Shown one piece after another: positions 52,286 through 61,471 of a stretch of 64,000 nt of DNA. Within the stretch, counting starts at the first letter, position 1. Each line of letters starts with the position of its first letter. The notes beneath the pieces are model-generated. The model was not told where the DNA came from and ran no database searches. It worked only from the letters and a program-made list of their open reading frames with translations. A program made the position numbers and the translations under genes. This stretch comes from Oscillospiraceae bacterium (lineage in GTDB: Bacteria > Bacillota > Clostridia > Oscillospirales > QAMX01), in contig SVMB01000008.1 in assembly GCA_015067675.1 (NCBI GenBank), forward strand, positions 1 through 64,000, read 5' to 3'.

Positions 52286-52744
52286 TCAGTTGAGCAGCGC
52301 CACACCCAGGTTGAGGTAGGCCGCAAAGCTCAGCCATACGAGATACGGAATCTGCAGCAGTCCCGCCGCAGGGCGGATTCGATGGAAAGCCAACAGCATC
52401 CACAGCGCCAGCCCCCACAGAAGCAGCAGCCATGCAAAGGACAGCGTAAACATCTGAGCGTTGAAAAACAGCAGCGGCCATACAAAGTTCACCGCAAGCT
52501 GCACTCCGTACACCGCCAGAGCGCGCATTCGGGCCGGATCCTTTGTCTCCCATACCAGATACGCAGAAATACCCATCAGCACGTACAGGATCGACCAGAC
52601 AATCGGGAACACAATTGCCGGCGGCGACAGCGGCGGCTGCGTCAGGGATTCATATACCGCCGATGAGCCCCGGGTCAGAAAGCCTGCCAGCGTTCCCACG
52701 CCAAGCGAGATCGCAACACTCAGAACAAGCGATTTCACCTTCAT
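52286..52744 (-). CDS. tspO: TspO/MBR-family membrane protein
   Basis: A 152-residue protein with five transmembrane helices. The family pattern is present: SLTQPPLSPPAIVFPIVWSILYVLMG at helices 1-2, then VQLAVNFVWPLLFF and a final PYLVWLSFAAYLNLGV. TspO proteins bind tetrapyrroles and other hydrophobic ligands and affect stress responses. Start 52744 has GGAGGTG 6 nt upstream; that site lies in the right arm of a perfect 13-bp hairpin (52748-52791). The gene is downstream of the SLH gene on the same strand. Confidence 0.9.
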   Translation of the reverse strand: MKVKSLVLSVAISLGVGTLAGFLTRGSSAVYESLTQPPLSPPAIVFPIVWSILYVLMGISAYLVWETKDPARMRALAVYGVQLAVNFVWPLLFFNAQMFTLSFAWLLLLWGLALWMLLAFHRIRPAAGLLQIPYLVWLSFAAYLNLGVALLN

Positions 52745-52747
52745 AAA

Positions 52748-52791
52748 AACACCTCCGTTTACTGCCAGTATACGCAGCAAACGGAGGTGTT
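52748..52791 (-). promoter_or_regulatory. Terminator-like hairpin containing the tspO ribosome site
   Basis: On the minus strand AACACCTCCGTTT (52779-52791) pairs perfectly with AAACGGAGGTGTT (52748-52760), followed by a T run and the tspO ATG. The right arm includes the Shine-Dalgarno and the left arm the anti-Shine-Dalgarno. The 18-nt loop contains TATACT, a possible -10 box. Confidence 0.72.
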
Positions 52792-52894
52792 ATGTATGTT
52801 TTGGGGTGTATGGGCTGCAATCAGGCGTCGTAACGCTCACAGAAGCGGTGAATGATTGCCGCGACCTGCGCACGGCTTGTTCCGATTTCCGGCA

Positions 52895-53926
52895 TCAGCA
52901 AACCGTCGCTGCCCTGCAGCAGTCCCTGGCTACAGCCCACTGCATAGCCTCCACAGCATAGGGCGAAATCTTCGCCCTATCGCGGAACTCATCTCCCAGC
53001 ACAGGAGACGGGCCGGTCACAAAACCCTTTCTGACCGCATAACGGTAGAGAATCGTCACCAGCTGTTCGCGGGTGACATCATGATTGGGGGCAAATCGTT
53101 TCGCACTCATGCCTGTGACAAATCCGAGCGCACTGGACCACCGCACGGCCTCTGAATACCAGGTCTCCTGCGAAACGTCCTCGTACTGCATCAGGTAATT
53201 GACCACCGGCTTTTTTTCAAGCCGCCACAGCACCGTTACCAGCATCGCACGGGACATGGGGGTATCCGGCTCAAAGGTATCGTCCGACATACCCTGGAAC
53301 AGACCCCGCTGCACAACAAAACCAACATCATCATGGAACCAGTCCTGCGCAGACATGTCCCCATAGGGATTGACCCACGGTTCGGCTTCCGGTTTGGGAT
53401 CAGGGGCAGGAGCCGGATCGGAGTCAGGCGTGGGATCGGGAGTGGGCACCGGATCGGGGTCAGGCGTGGGATCAGGAGTGGGAACCGGATCGAGGTCAGG
53501 CGTGGGATCAGGAGTGGGCACCGGATCGGGGTCAGGCGTGGGATCAGGAGTGGGCACCGGATCGGGGTCAGGCGTGGGATCAGGAGTGGGCGCCGGATCG
53601 GGGTCGGGCGTGGGATCGGGAGTGGGCGCCTGACCGGAAGTGATCACGTAGGTTCCGCCTGCGGCAACTGTAAAGGTAATATAGCCGTCCGCAAGGGTTG
53701 AAGCAATAACCGTGCCGCCGAAAGTCACGTACGCGTTTTCGAAGGTACATGGAATGCTCAGAGAGGGTTTCTGCTCGATCAAAACATCCGATTCCTGCAC
53801 CGTCACGCGGATCTCGGTATCGGTCTGCTCAATCTCCAGCGACGCATCGAAGTCGGCCAGCGCCGCTGTGCACAGAAGCATAGAAAGCGCAAGAATCAGG
53901 GACAGAATACGTGAAAATCTTGTCAT
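52895..53926 (-). CDS. Secreted SLH-domain protein with Pro-Asp-Thr linker (probably frameshifted 3' end)
   Basis: A 343-residue exported protein. A signal peptide (about 1-24) is followed by a small beta domain (25-100) and a linker of about six repeats of the 12-residue unit PDPTPDPDPVPT (about 103-180). SLH repeats then start at DMSAQDWFHDDVGFVVQRGL. The third SLH repeat breaks off after AVEAMQWAVARDCCRAATVC. Reading the next frame from about 52925 gives GLLQGSDGLLMPEIGTSRAQ, then a normal SLH end and a stop at 52821. A one-base loss in a G run therefore truncates the protein. It starts 11 bp after the beta-helix gene and should be co-transcribed with it. Confidence 0.82.
   Translation of the reverse strand: MTRFSRILSLILALSMLLCTAALADFDASLEIEQTDTEIRVTVQESDVLIEQKPSLSIPCTFENAYVTFGGTVIASTLADGYITFTVAAGGTYVITSGQAPTPDPTPDPDPAPTPDPTPDPDPVPTPDPTPDPDPVPTPDPTPDLDPVPTPDPTPDPDPVPTPDPTPDSDPAPAPDPKPEAEPWVNPYGDMSAQDWFHDDVGFVVQRGLFQGMSDDTFEPDTPMSRAMLVTVLWRLEKKPVVNYLMQYEDVSQETWYSEAVRWSSALGFVTGMSAKRFAPNHDVTREQLVTILYRYAVRKGFVTGPSPVLGDEFRDRAKISPYAVEAMQWAVARDCCRAATVC
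53385..53640. repeat. Tandem 36-bp repeat array in the SLH gene linker
   Basis: About six to seven near-identical 36-bp units with the form GGATCAGGAGTGGGCACC plus CGGATCGGGGTCAGGCGT encode the repeated PDPTPDPDPVPT linker. The copies differ by only a few bases, so copy number could change by slippage. Confidence 0.85.
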
Positions 53927-53937
53927 GTGGCACCTCC

Positions 53938-56900
53938 CTAGTTTATCGTCCAGTAGCCCAGCACTTTACCGTTTTTGTCCTCAACGGAGACGCTGAGACC
54001 ATCATTCATCGTGACGGCATCCTCACTGAACTTGTACTGCGATGCAAGCTCATTGAGCATGGGGACGTTTTTATTGTCTGCCAGCAACTTGCGGTTTTCA
54101 TCATCGTCACGGGGCTGCACTCTGCCGTTGACCACCTCGCAGTTGGGGCTGCCCCAGCGGGGATCGGTGATGACGCGGCCGGACCCGCGCACGATATTGT
54201 TAGCCTTGCGGTACACAATCTCGCCATCCTTGGTTTCACCGAAGAAGTTGCCGAGGAACCAGTAGGTACCCTCGGGGACGTTCACGTCAAAGTCGTGCTG
54301 ATTGTCGATGAAATCGCAGCCGCCGATGCGGAAGTAATAGGGTGCAGTGTTTTGCCGCAGCGAAACCAATATGATAGCGGTTGTATTGCCCTCAAATACA
54401 GAATGACCGAAGTCTGCACTATCCATATTTTCAAGATAAGCACCAACTGCGTTGTTTTTGAAATAGCACAAATCCTTCGGAATAATGGAACCGCTTCTGG
54501 TGCTGCGCATTCCGTACTCATAGTTTTCAAAGCTGCACCGATGGGCAGTGGTGTTTCCGCCGTCTGCAAGAATGCCGCAGGTAAAGGTATCGTTTTCATA
54601 GGTCACCTTATACTGTTCATTCGCCACAAAGCTGATGTTCTGAATGTCATTAAGGTGATTTTTTACCACGATTCCGCCGGAGACTGTGGTGCGGTTTCCG
54701 CTTGCATCCTCGGTTCCGATCAGTTTGATTCCGTTGTATTGGGCATAGATGATACCTTCATAGGTTACCGGCGGCAGCTTCAGATCGACATTGTGGCTCA
54801 TCATGTTTGCCGGATTTTTGCACCACTGATAAGCTTCCACCTTGTCCGGATCATTGGCCGCATAATATCTGTCAAAAGCCTCAGAGCTTGCCAGAATTGC
54901 GTTGAGTTTTTCTGTTGTATCAATCGGGCCGTATCCATCAACATTTTTGGACAGATCCAGCTCAAAACTCTGCACGGCACCATGTTTTTTGAAGGTGGAA
55001 TACAGTTGGAAGACCATCGGATCCTGATCCGGCAGATCCAGCGTGATTTTGGTCTGAATGACGGCAAATCCGTATGAACCTGCGCGGAATTCAACTGCCG
55101 GGACATTGACTCCGCCGCGTTCAAACGTGGAATCGGTGATGGACAGGAAGCATTCATCAGAACCGTCGGCATTGGTAAAAGTACCGATTTCACATTCCAG
55201 TCCGGTGACATACTGGTACATATCAAACGCTTCGGTCACGCTGGCTATGCCGTAATCCTGCATGATGCCAACAAACTCCGTCCAGACGCGTTCATTGGTA
55301 CTGCCGTCGGGATTGATGTTTCCGTCCGATTCGCCGGTTCCCGGGAGACGGAGATTCAGAACTTCACCGAGCCCGGAATGCCACAGTTTAGCAAGAGAAA
55401 TGGCGTACTTTTTGCCCTCGTACTCAAAGGTCGGCATATCCGTTACGGCGTAGGCAGGCTCCGAGACATCAAAGCTCAGGTTCTGCCCCCCGTTCCCGAA
55501 GTTTACAAAGAACACAAACTCATATCGTCCGCTGAACTTTTGCGAATCAATCGTAAATTTGAAGGAACCCGGTGCTCCCGTCTGATCCATCGAAAGCCAT
55601 GCAGGCAGAGAAGGATTGGATGCTTCATCTGCGCCACTGCCGTAGATCACCGTCGTTGTTGTGCTGCCTTTCAGACTATCGATCACACCTACACTGATCG
55701 TCTGGATGATCTGGGGATTTTTGCATGACAGCCAGAGGCTCTCTGACTGCCCATCCATCGTGAACACCCTGCCGTTGTCCACATACGCCGAGGCAGAGGG
55801 AGTCGCGGCAGTGTAAAGGCCGACTTCGGGAAGTACAGGATTCAGCGCAAGTTTGTAGGTTTTGCCGCCGGTCGTGTAGACAAACTGTCCCGCGCCCATT
55901 GCGTTGAGCTTCCAGACACCCTTCGTCTGAGTCTTTTCCAGCGTGGAGGCATTCTTTTCCTGAACAAGGGTGATTCCATCGTCGATACGCTGATAGTTTC
56001 CATCCGCATCAGAGAGATAGAAGCAGACATACCTTGCTCCGATCGGATAATCATACACTTTCTCTTTCTGTCGGTTGGGATTCTCCTGCGGTACACCGTA
56101 CATCATATCCGCGATGCTGTATACCAGCCCCGGGCGGTTATCTTTGACACGGATACCGCGGTTATTATTCCAATTATCTGCGTCAATCCTCACATTCAGG
56201 TCAAACTCGGCAGGGAATTCGTCTTTCAGCTTAATCTTTACACCATAGACAGGTTTTTCCTCCGTACCAAAGTTTTTAAACTCACAGCTATCCACATATT
56301 CCTCACCGTGCTCAATCTTGTGGGTTGGATTCACAAGCTGATCACGTGTCAGAAGCAGATAGAAAACACCGCTATTGTCTTCCGTTACTCGGAATTCTGT
56401 AAGAAGTGTATCAACCGATACTGTCGGAGCACTGTAGAAGCCGATAGCAGGCAGCTCTGATCTCACCGGAATCCGGTATTCCTTTTCGCCGTCTTTGTAT
56501 ACAAGCTGCGCCTCGCCGATGCCGTTTGCATACAGATGGCACATCTGATCGTAACTTGTGCCGTTGTGTTCCAGCGTCTCGATGGAGAATACATTGCCGG
56601 ACTGTTCCAGCGTGACCTCGGAAGCCGGGATCGTTCTCGTGTTCTCGCCGTCCTGAAGCTCCAGCTTCAGCCGCAGGCTGCCGTTCGGTGTCAGGTTCAC
56701 CCGATGATCGTAAGGCTCCACCGGAGTCGGCACATTATTGATAATATTCACACGCTTATACAGCAGCTGCGGACGGGAATTCGTGACGTGGATATCCGTT
56801 CCGGCACATCCGTCTGTATACGCCCATTCAACAATCAACTCAAAATTCTCCGGCAGATCGCCATCTTTGTCCAGCGTGATTTTGGCACCGTACAATGGAG

Positions 56901-57540
56901 CAGCTTCTGTCCCGTAGTTTGTTACCTCCGAGAGGGTGACCGCATCTGAAAAAACAGGTTCGTCGTTATGAATATAAAATGCGTTCAGTTCGCCATTGAA
57001 CTCAGGCGCATGGGCCAGCAGAACATATAACTCTTTATTCAGGTCTGTAAGCGTGAATTGTTCGATATATGTTTCAGTCGAAGTCCCGCTGTAGAAACCG
57101 ATCTCCGGCAGCAGTGAACGTAGTTTAACGGAGTATTCTACGCGTTCATCGCCCTCACCAACCACATACACAATCTGCGCCTCTCCAACGCCGCTTGCCC
57201 GCAGCAGCGTGTAACCCGCAAAGGCCGAATTTTCATTGGCCGACTCGATGGTGAAAACGCTGTTATCCGGTGTCAGCGTGACATTAAAAGCTGAGAGCGG
57301 CTGGTAGGCTACTCCGTCATAATACTCAAGCATTACCCACCAGTCTTCTCCAAGCGGCAATTCCATTTCTTTTTGGTGGTTTCCCGCACTGTAGGCACCT
57401 TTTTCGTTGTCATAATTCACATTGCTTATGTACAGCCCCACCGGAGGTTTTTCACCGTCTTCCGTCTGCGCCCCATCCGTCGCATAAACCGGCACTGCGA
57501 GCAGCAGCAGTGCCATAAGCAGCAGGATCGTTTTCTTCAT
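53938..57540 (-). CDS. Giant secreted protein with tandem modules and C-terminal beta-helix (paralogue 1)
   Basis: A 1200-residue exported protein. The signal peptide is MKKTILLLMALLLLAVPVYA. Three tandem modules of about 150-180 residues follow, each containing a joint of the form LP(E/A)(I/V)G(F/L)Y(S/T), for example LPEIGFYSGTSTETYIEQ. A central domain opens with VTDMPTFEYEGKKYAISLAK and contains FVGIMQDYGIASVTEAFDMY. The last 350 residues look like a right-handed parallel beta-helix: repeated short strands with Asn and Gly turns, such as DCSFEN-like and FEGNT steps and GCDFIDNQHDFDVNVPEGTY. There is no LPxTG, lipobox or SLH. It is paralogous to the next gene upstream. Function is unknown; binding or degrading polysaccharide is typical for beta-helix proteins. 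Confidence 0.75.
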   Translation of the reverse strand: MKKTILLLMALLLLAVPVYATDGAQTEDGEKPPVGLYISNVNYDNEKGAYSAGNHQKEMELPLGEDWWVMLEYYDGVAYQPLSAFNVTLTPDNSVFTIESANENSAFAGYTLLRASGVGEAQIVYVVGEGDERVEYSVKLRSLLPEIGFYSGTSTETYIEQFTLTDLNKELYVLLAHAPEFNGELNAFYIHNDEPVFSDAVTLSEVTNYGTEAAPLYGAKITLDKDGDLPENFELIVEWAYTDGCAGTDIHVTNSRPQLLYKRVNIINNVPTPVEPYDHRVNLTPNGSLRLKLELQDGENTRTIPASEVTLEQSGNVFSIETLEHNGTSYDQMCHLYANGIGEAQLVYKDGEKEYRIPVRSELPAIGFYSAPTVSVDTLLTEFRVTEDNSGVFYLLLTRDQLVNPTHKIEHGEEYVDSCEFKNFGTEEKPVYGVKIKLKDEFPAEFDLNVRIDADNWNNNRGIRVKDNRPGLVYSIADMMYGVPQENPNRQKEKVYDYPIGARYVCFYLSDADGNYQRIDDGITLVQEKNASTLEKTQTKGVWKLNAMGAGQFVYTTGGKTYKLALNPVLPEVGLYTAATPSASAYVDNGRVFTMDGQSESLWLSCKNPQIIQTISVGVIDSLKGSTTTTVIYGSGADEASNPSLPAWLSMDQTGAPGSFKFTIDSQKFSGRYEFVFFVNFGNGGQNLSFDVSEPAYAVTDMPTFEYEGKKYAISLAKLWHSGLGEVLNLRLPGTGESDGNINPDGSTNERVWTEFVGIMQDYGIASVTEAFDMYQYVTGLECEIGTFTNADGSDECFLSITDSTFERGGVNVPAVEFRAGSYGFAVIQTKITLDLPDQDPMVFQLYSTFKKHGAVQSFELDLSKNVDGYGPIDTTEKLNAILASSEAFDRYYAANDPDKVEAYQWCKNPANMMSHNVDLKLPPVTYEGIIYAQYNGIKLIGTEDASGNRTTVSGGIVVKNHLNDIQNISFVANEQYKVTYENDTFTCGILADGGNTTAHRCSFENYEYGMRSTRSGSIIPKDLCYFKNNAVGAYLENMDSADFGHSVFEGNTTAIILVSLRQNTAPYYFRIGGCDFIDNQHDFDVNVPEGTYWFLGNFFGETKDGEIVYRKANNIVRGSGRVITDPRWGSPNCEVVNGRVQPRDDDENRKLLADNKNVPMLNELASQYKFSEDAVTMNDGLSVSVEDKNGKVLGYWTIN

Positions 57541-57577
57541 CTTTATCCGCCCTTTCAATCACGTTATGTTTATCACC

Positions 57578-57606
57578 ATTATAAATCACTCCGCGATACA
57601 AAACAA
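57578..57606 (-). promoter_or_regulatory. Promoter of beta-helix paralogue 1
   Basis: TTGTTT (57601-57606) and TATAAT (57578-57583) on the minus strand, 17 bp apart, in the 99-bp gap between the two giant genes, so paralogue 1 can be expressed separately. Confidence 0.6.
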
Positions 57607-57639
57607 TATGCTGTCTGCATACCTTCCGTTTCCGACACA

Positions 57640-60600
57640 TCAATTGAAATTCCAGATGCCCAGAATCGTTTCGTACTCGTCTTCCATGGTGATCTCCAAC
57701 GCATCTTTTTCGTCAAAAGTGGCTGCATCGATCTTGTACTGTGACGCGGAACCGTTGAGCATCGCAATTGCGTCTGCATCTACCGTCAACGTCATACCTA
57801 TCCGTTCCTCAAGACTCTTCTCCCAGACCCGGTCGCCGCGGATGGTGATCCAGTTGTTGCGCACGCGCCAAGAGGGATCGGTGATAACGCGGCCGGGGCC
57901 ATTGACAATGGTGTTTGCCTTGCGCTGCTGTACCTCGCGGATATCCAATTCATCAAGACCCCGGTTTGGATCATGGCTTTCCTTCGTTCTGCCAAAGAAG
58001 TTGCCAATAAACCAGAACGTGCTGCCTTTGACGGTCTCCGCGCGGAAATCATGCTGGTTATTGATAAAGTCGCAGCCATAGACACGGTAATCGTAAGGCT
58101 GGATATAACTGGGCAGTGCGTCAATCCAGATGGCAATATCGTTGTCCTCAAAAACCGAATAGCGGACTTCTGCGTTGGCGTTGCCCTGATTCTTGATTCC
58201 ACTGTTATAATAGACTGCTACGCCGTTGCCCTTGAAGTAATTGTTGTAATCGGGATGCGAATAGCCGTTTTTCTCGTTGTAGATTGCGTAACTAAAGCCT
58301 TCAAAGCTGCAAAAACCGATATCACATTCGCCGACATCGGAGTAGATGCCGACAGTGACGGCTTCGCCGTCGATGACGCGCGTATAGTCCTTATTTTCCA
58401 CAAAGCGGATATGGTAAATTCGTCCCAGATCACCGCGGTTTGTGATTTTTCCCTCACTGATGCCGTTTCCGATGAAGATGCCGCCTGAAATGGTGGTACG
58501 GCTGACGGTTTCAAGGATAGTACCGGACTCATCTTTGCGCGTAATCGTGGTACCGTCAATGAGCAGGTTCAGTGCAGAACTTGTGTGGCTCTCGATGATG
58601 CCGGTGTAAGTCACCGCCGGGAGCTTAAGCATGATGCGGTTGGATGACACATTGGGATTGGTCTTAAAGTATTCGTAGGCGGCGTACCCCTCAGGATTCC
58701 GCTCCTTGAAGTAGGCAAGAAGGGCGTCATCACTGGCAAGAATTGCATTGATTTCCTCGACGGTATCCACTGGATTTTCTCCCTGACCCAGATCGAGCAC
58801 AAACTGCTGGTCTCCCAGCCAGTGAATGTTGACCCAGCTGCTGACAGTAAACGGCGCCATTTTGGGCAGCTCAATAGTAATATCCGCCCACAGCAGCGCC
58901 TCACCCTGTCCATCGGCAACACCACGGACACCGGGAACAATGGCATTACCTCGATCGACATTGATATCACTCAGATCAAGCCAGCATTCTCCCGTTGAGC
59001 CGTCTGCATTGCGAAACCTTTTGATGCTGTACTGAACGTTTTTGATGTACTTGTACATTTCCACTGCTTCCCGTTCGGTCGCAGTGTTATAGTTTTCCAT
59101 AATACCGACGATACGGGTCATTTCAAAGCCATTCTCAATGGCTCCGCTTCCGCCGGTACCCGAACCGGGAGTGTGCATGAACAGACCACCGGATTCATAG
59201 ATGCCCGCGATAGCCACCGCATAGGTCTTGCCGTCATGGGTAAAGGTCGGAACCTCAGCCTTCATATTCATAATGTCCCGGATCTGGAAGTCAGAACCTG
59301 AGAAATCACGGTTTCCGCTGTACGCCCGGAAGTTGATGCCCCAAAATCCAACAAAGGACTTGTCCACGGTTACCTTGACGTTTCCTGTTCCGCTGTAATT
59401 AGCCAAATCAAAGCTGAGCCATGATGGCAGAGACGCCGTATCGGCACCACTTCCATAAAACGTAATCGTCTTTGTATCTGTTCCGCTGCTGTAATCCGTC
59501 AGTTCCACATCAATCCGGTCAATACTGCCGACGTTCTCCGCCGAAATCAGGTAGAAACTGACCGGTTCGTTGATGATGCTGAGATGATTGCTCTTGCTCA
59601 GTAGCGTACTTGCAGACGCCGTTGACTGCGTATATGCACCAAACGGCGGCAGAACGCTGTTCAGCTGCAGGGTGTAAGTCTTTCCATTGTAAGTATACTG
59701 CACCGCTGCCTGACCTACATCACTGACCTTCAGCGTCCAGATGCCCGGGGCAGCATGTTTCGTCAGCGAAAAAGCCCCTGCGTTTCCCTGCACGATTGTC
59801 ACACCGTCGTCAATTCGGGTATAGCCGCCGTTTTCATCCGTCATGTAAAAACAAATATTATACGAGCCCATTGTATTGGAAAAGCTCGACTGCTTGAAAT
59901 TACCCGTATTCTCCACCGGTCCGGCGTTTGACCAGCCAGCCATGCTGTACACAAGATTCGTACGTCGGCTCACAATTTCGATATCAGCCGAGCGGTTCTT
60001 CTCTCCGCCGCCGGTATATTCCACATTCAGCATGAAGCGATCCGGCGCATTGTCTTTCAATGTGAATTTGACCTCCGCACCATAGACCGGCTCGTTCTCC
60101 GAACCGTAATTCATCGGGTTGCAGGTCACGTTTGCAAATTCGCTGGAACAGGATATCTCGGGCTGAGAAGAGAAATGCAGATCATAGGGCAGAACGTAAA
60201 GGGTAACTTCTTCGTCATCCTTCACGATGTACTGCGTCAGTAAGCTTTCTTTGGTCACTTCCCGGCTGCTGTAAAAGCCAAGCTTGGGCAGTGTGACATT
60301 TACACTGACGGTATAAGTCTTGTTGTTATGGGTGTAGCTGACAGTCGCAGAGCCGATACTGTCAGCATACAGCCTGTAATAACCCTCATAGATCTGACCA
60401 TTTGCCTCCCATCTTTCAAAGGAAAACACAGAAGAATCCGAAACTGTAACGTCGTTTTCCGACAATTGAACTGTCTTTTCGCCGTCAAAGAAACAGAGTG
60501 CAGCCTGAGCCCTGTCTCCTACAGACAAAGTCCATGCGCTCTCCGCATGATCACTCAGAGAAGGGATTTTGTTCTTATCCGAATTGACTCTGCGCCATTC

Positions 60601-61368
60601 CAGCCGAGGCTGAAGGTTTTTCACCTTCATAATCGTACCCTGACGGTATGTGTACTCTCCAACCACAGTTTCAAACGTGATCACTGCTTCACCGCTCATC
60701 TGAGGAGCAATGGTAATCTCTGCATAGCAGGTACCGGCTGTTCCTGCTTTCATTTCTGCCGTTACGAGGTGATTATCACTCGAGACGGTTGTTGCAGACG
60801 TGAAATCGGCTGCGTTCTGCGGCAGTACATAAACGGTGACAGATTCATCTCCGTTAATGCTGACTTCCGTGAGGAAATTCTCTTTCGTCGCGGAAGGAGA
60901 ACTGTAAATACCCACATCCGGCAGCGTTACGCTGACAGGAAGAGTATAGGTTACTCCGTTCCCTTCACCCATAGCCGCATAGGAAAGCGCTGAGCCTTCA
61001 AAACTGCTGGCATGTAGAATATAATAGCCGGGATGGGATGCACTGTTGTACGGTTCCAGGCTCAGATCTCTATCGACGGAAACACCGTCTTTCAACGCAA
61101 CAAAATCGTTTCCGTCATAATAATACAGCACAATCTGGCGTTCACTGCCGCACCAAACCTCCACAGCTTCGCTGCGGTACTGCTCATCTTCGTCAATTAC
61201 AGGCTGCCATACGCCGTCCACGTTCTGCATACTATACTGTTTCCAGTACAGTCCAGGCACAAACGTTGCATTTTCTCCCGAAATGTCCGGCTCCGTCACC
61301 TGGGTCGCATATACAGGCAGCGCAAGTATCAAAAGGGCTGCCACCAGCATAATAATCGTCTTTTTCAT
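57640..61368 (-). CDS. Giant secreted protein with tandem modules and C-terminal beta-helix (paralogue 2)
   Basis: A 1242-residue exported protein with the same layout as its downstream neighbour. It has the signal peptide MKKTIIMLVAALLILALPVYA, three modules with the joints TLPDVGIYSSPSATKEN, TLPKLGFYSSREVTKES and VLPPFGAYTQSTASAS, and a central domain with EVPTFTHDGKTYAVAIAGI and RIVGIMENYNTATEREAVEM. The beta-helix end includes GCDFINNQHDFRAE and FWFIGNFFGRTKE. Identity with paralogue 1 is clear only at these conserved blocks, so the duplication is old. Start 61368 has AAGGTGG upstream. No catalytic residues could be assigned. It is probably surface-associated through a partner. Confidence 0.75.
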   Translation of the reverse strand: MKKTIIMLVAALLILALPVYATQVTEPDISGENATFVPGLYWKQYSMQNVDGVWQPVIDEDEQYRSEAVEVWCGSERQIVLYYYDGNDFVALKDGVSVDRDLSLEPYNSASHPGYYILHASSFEGSALSYAAMGEGNGVTYTLPVSVTLPDVGIYSSPSATKENFLTEVSINGDESVTVYVLPQNAADFTSATTVSSDNHLVTAEMKAGTAGTCYAEITIAPQMSGEAVITFETVVGEYTYRQGTIMKVKNLQPRLEWRRVNSDKNKIPSLSDHAESAWTLSVGDRAQAALCFFDGEKTVQLSENDVTVSDSSVFSFERWEANGQIYEGYYRLYADSIGSATVSYTHNNKTYTVSVNVTLPKLGFYSSREVTKESLLTQYIVKDDEEVTLYVLPYDLHFSSQPEISCSSEFANVTCNPMNYGSENEPVYGAEVKFTLKDNAPDRFMLNVEYTGGGEKNRSADIEIVSRRTNLVYSMAGWSNAGPVENTGNFKQSSFSNTMGSYNICFYMTDENGGYTRIDDGVTIVQGNAGAFSLTKHAAPGIWTLKVSDVGQAAVQYTYNGKTYTLQLNSVLPPFGAYTQSTASASTLLSKSNHLSIINEPVSFYLISAENVGSIDRIDVELTDYSSGTDTKTITFYGSGADTASLPSWLSFDLANYSGTGNVKVTVDKSFVGFWGINFRAYSGNRDFSGSDFQIRDIMNMKAEVPTFTHDGKTYAVAIAGIYESGGLFMHTPGSGTGGSGAIENGFEMTRIVGIMENYNTATEREAVEMYKYIKNVQYSIKRFRNADGSTGECWLDLSDINVDRGNAIVPGVRGVADGQGEALLWADITIELPKMAPFTVSSWVNIHWLGDQQFVLDLGQGENPVDTVEEINAILASDDALLAYFKERNPEGYAAYEYFKTNPNVSSNRIMLKLPAVTYTGIIESHTSSALNLLIDGTTITRKDESGTILETVSRTTISGGIFIGNGISEGKITNRGDLGRIYHIRFVENKDYTRVIDGEAVTVGIYSDVGECDIGFCSFEGFSYAIYNEKNGYSHPDYNNYFKGNGVAVYYNSGIKNQGNANAEVRYSVFEDNDIAIWIDALPSYIQPYDYRVYGCDFINNQHDFRAETVKGSTFWFIGNFFGRTKESHDPNRGLDELDIREVQQRKANTIVNGPGRVITDPSWRVRNNWITIRGDRVWEKSLEERIGMTLTVDADAIAMLNGSASQYKIDAATFDEKDALEITMEDEYETILGIWNFN

Positions 61369-61432
61369 CTTAATCCACCTTTTCCAAACGTCAAATCCTG
61401 CGTCATAGACCACAAACTGCTATAAAGAGCAC

Positions 61433-61457
61433 TACCGCCTGTAAAAAACAGGCGGTA
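61433..61457 (-). terminator. Hairpin after rnc
   Basis: TACCGCCTGT (61433-61442) pairs with ACAGGCGGTA (61448-61457) around a 5-nt loop. It follows the rnc stop on the minus strand; the trailing T content is modest. Confidence 0.6.
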
Positions 61458-61471
61458 ATTGATTGCTTCTA

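Noticed and set aside
53370-53633. Gly/Ser/Val-repeat frame antisense to the SLH linker
   Set aside because: It is a mirror of the 36-bp DNA repeats; all frames are open there because no stop occurs in the repeat unit.
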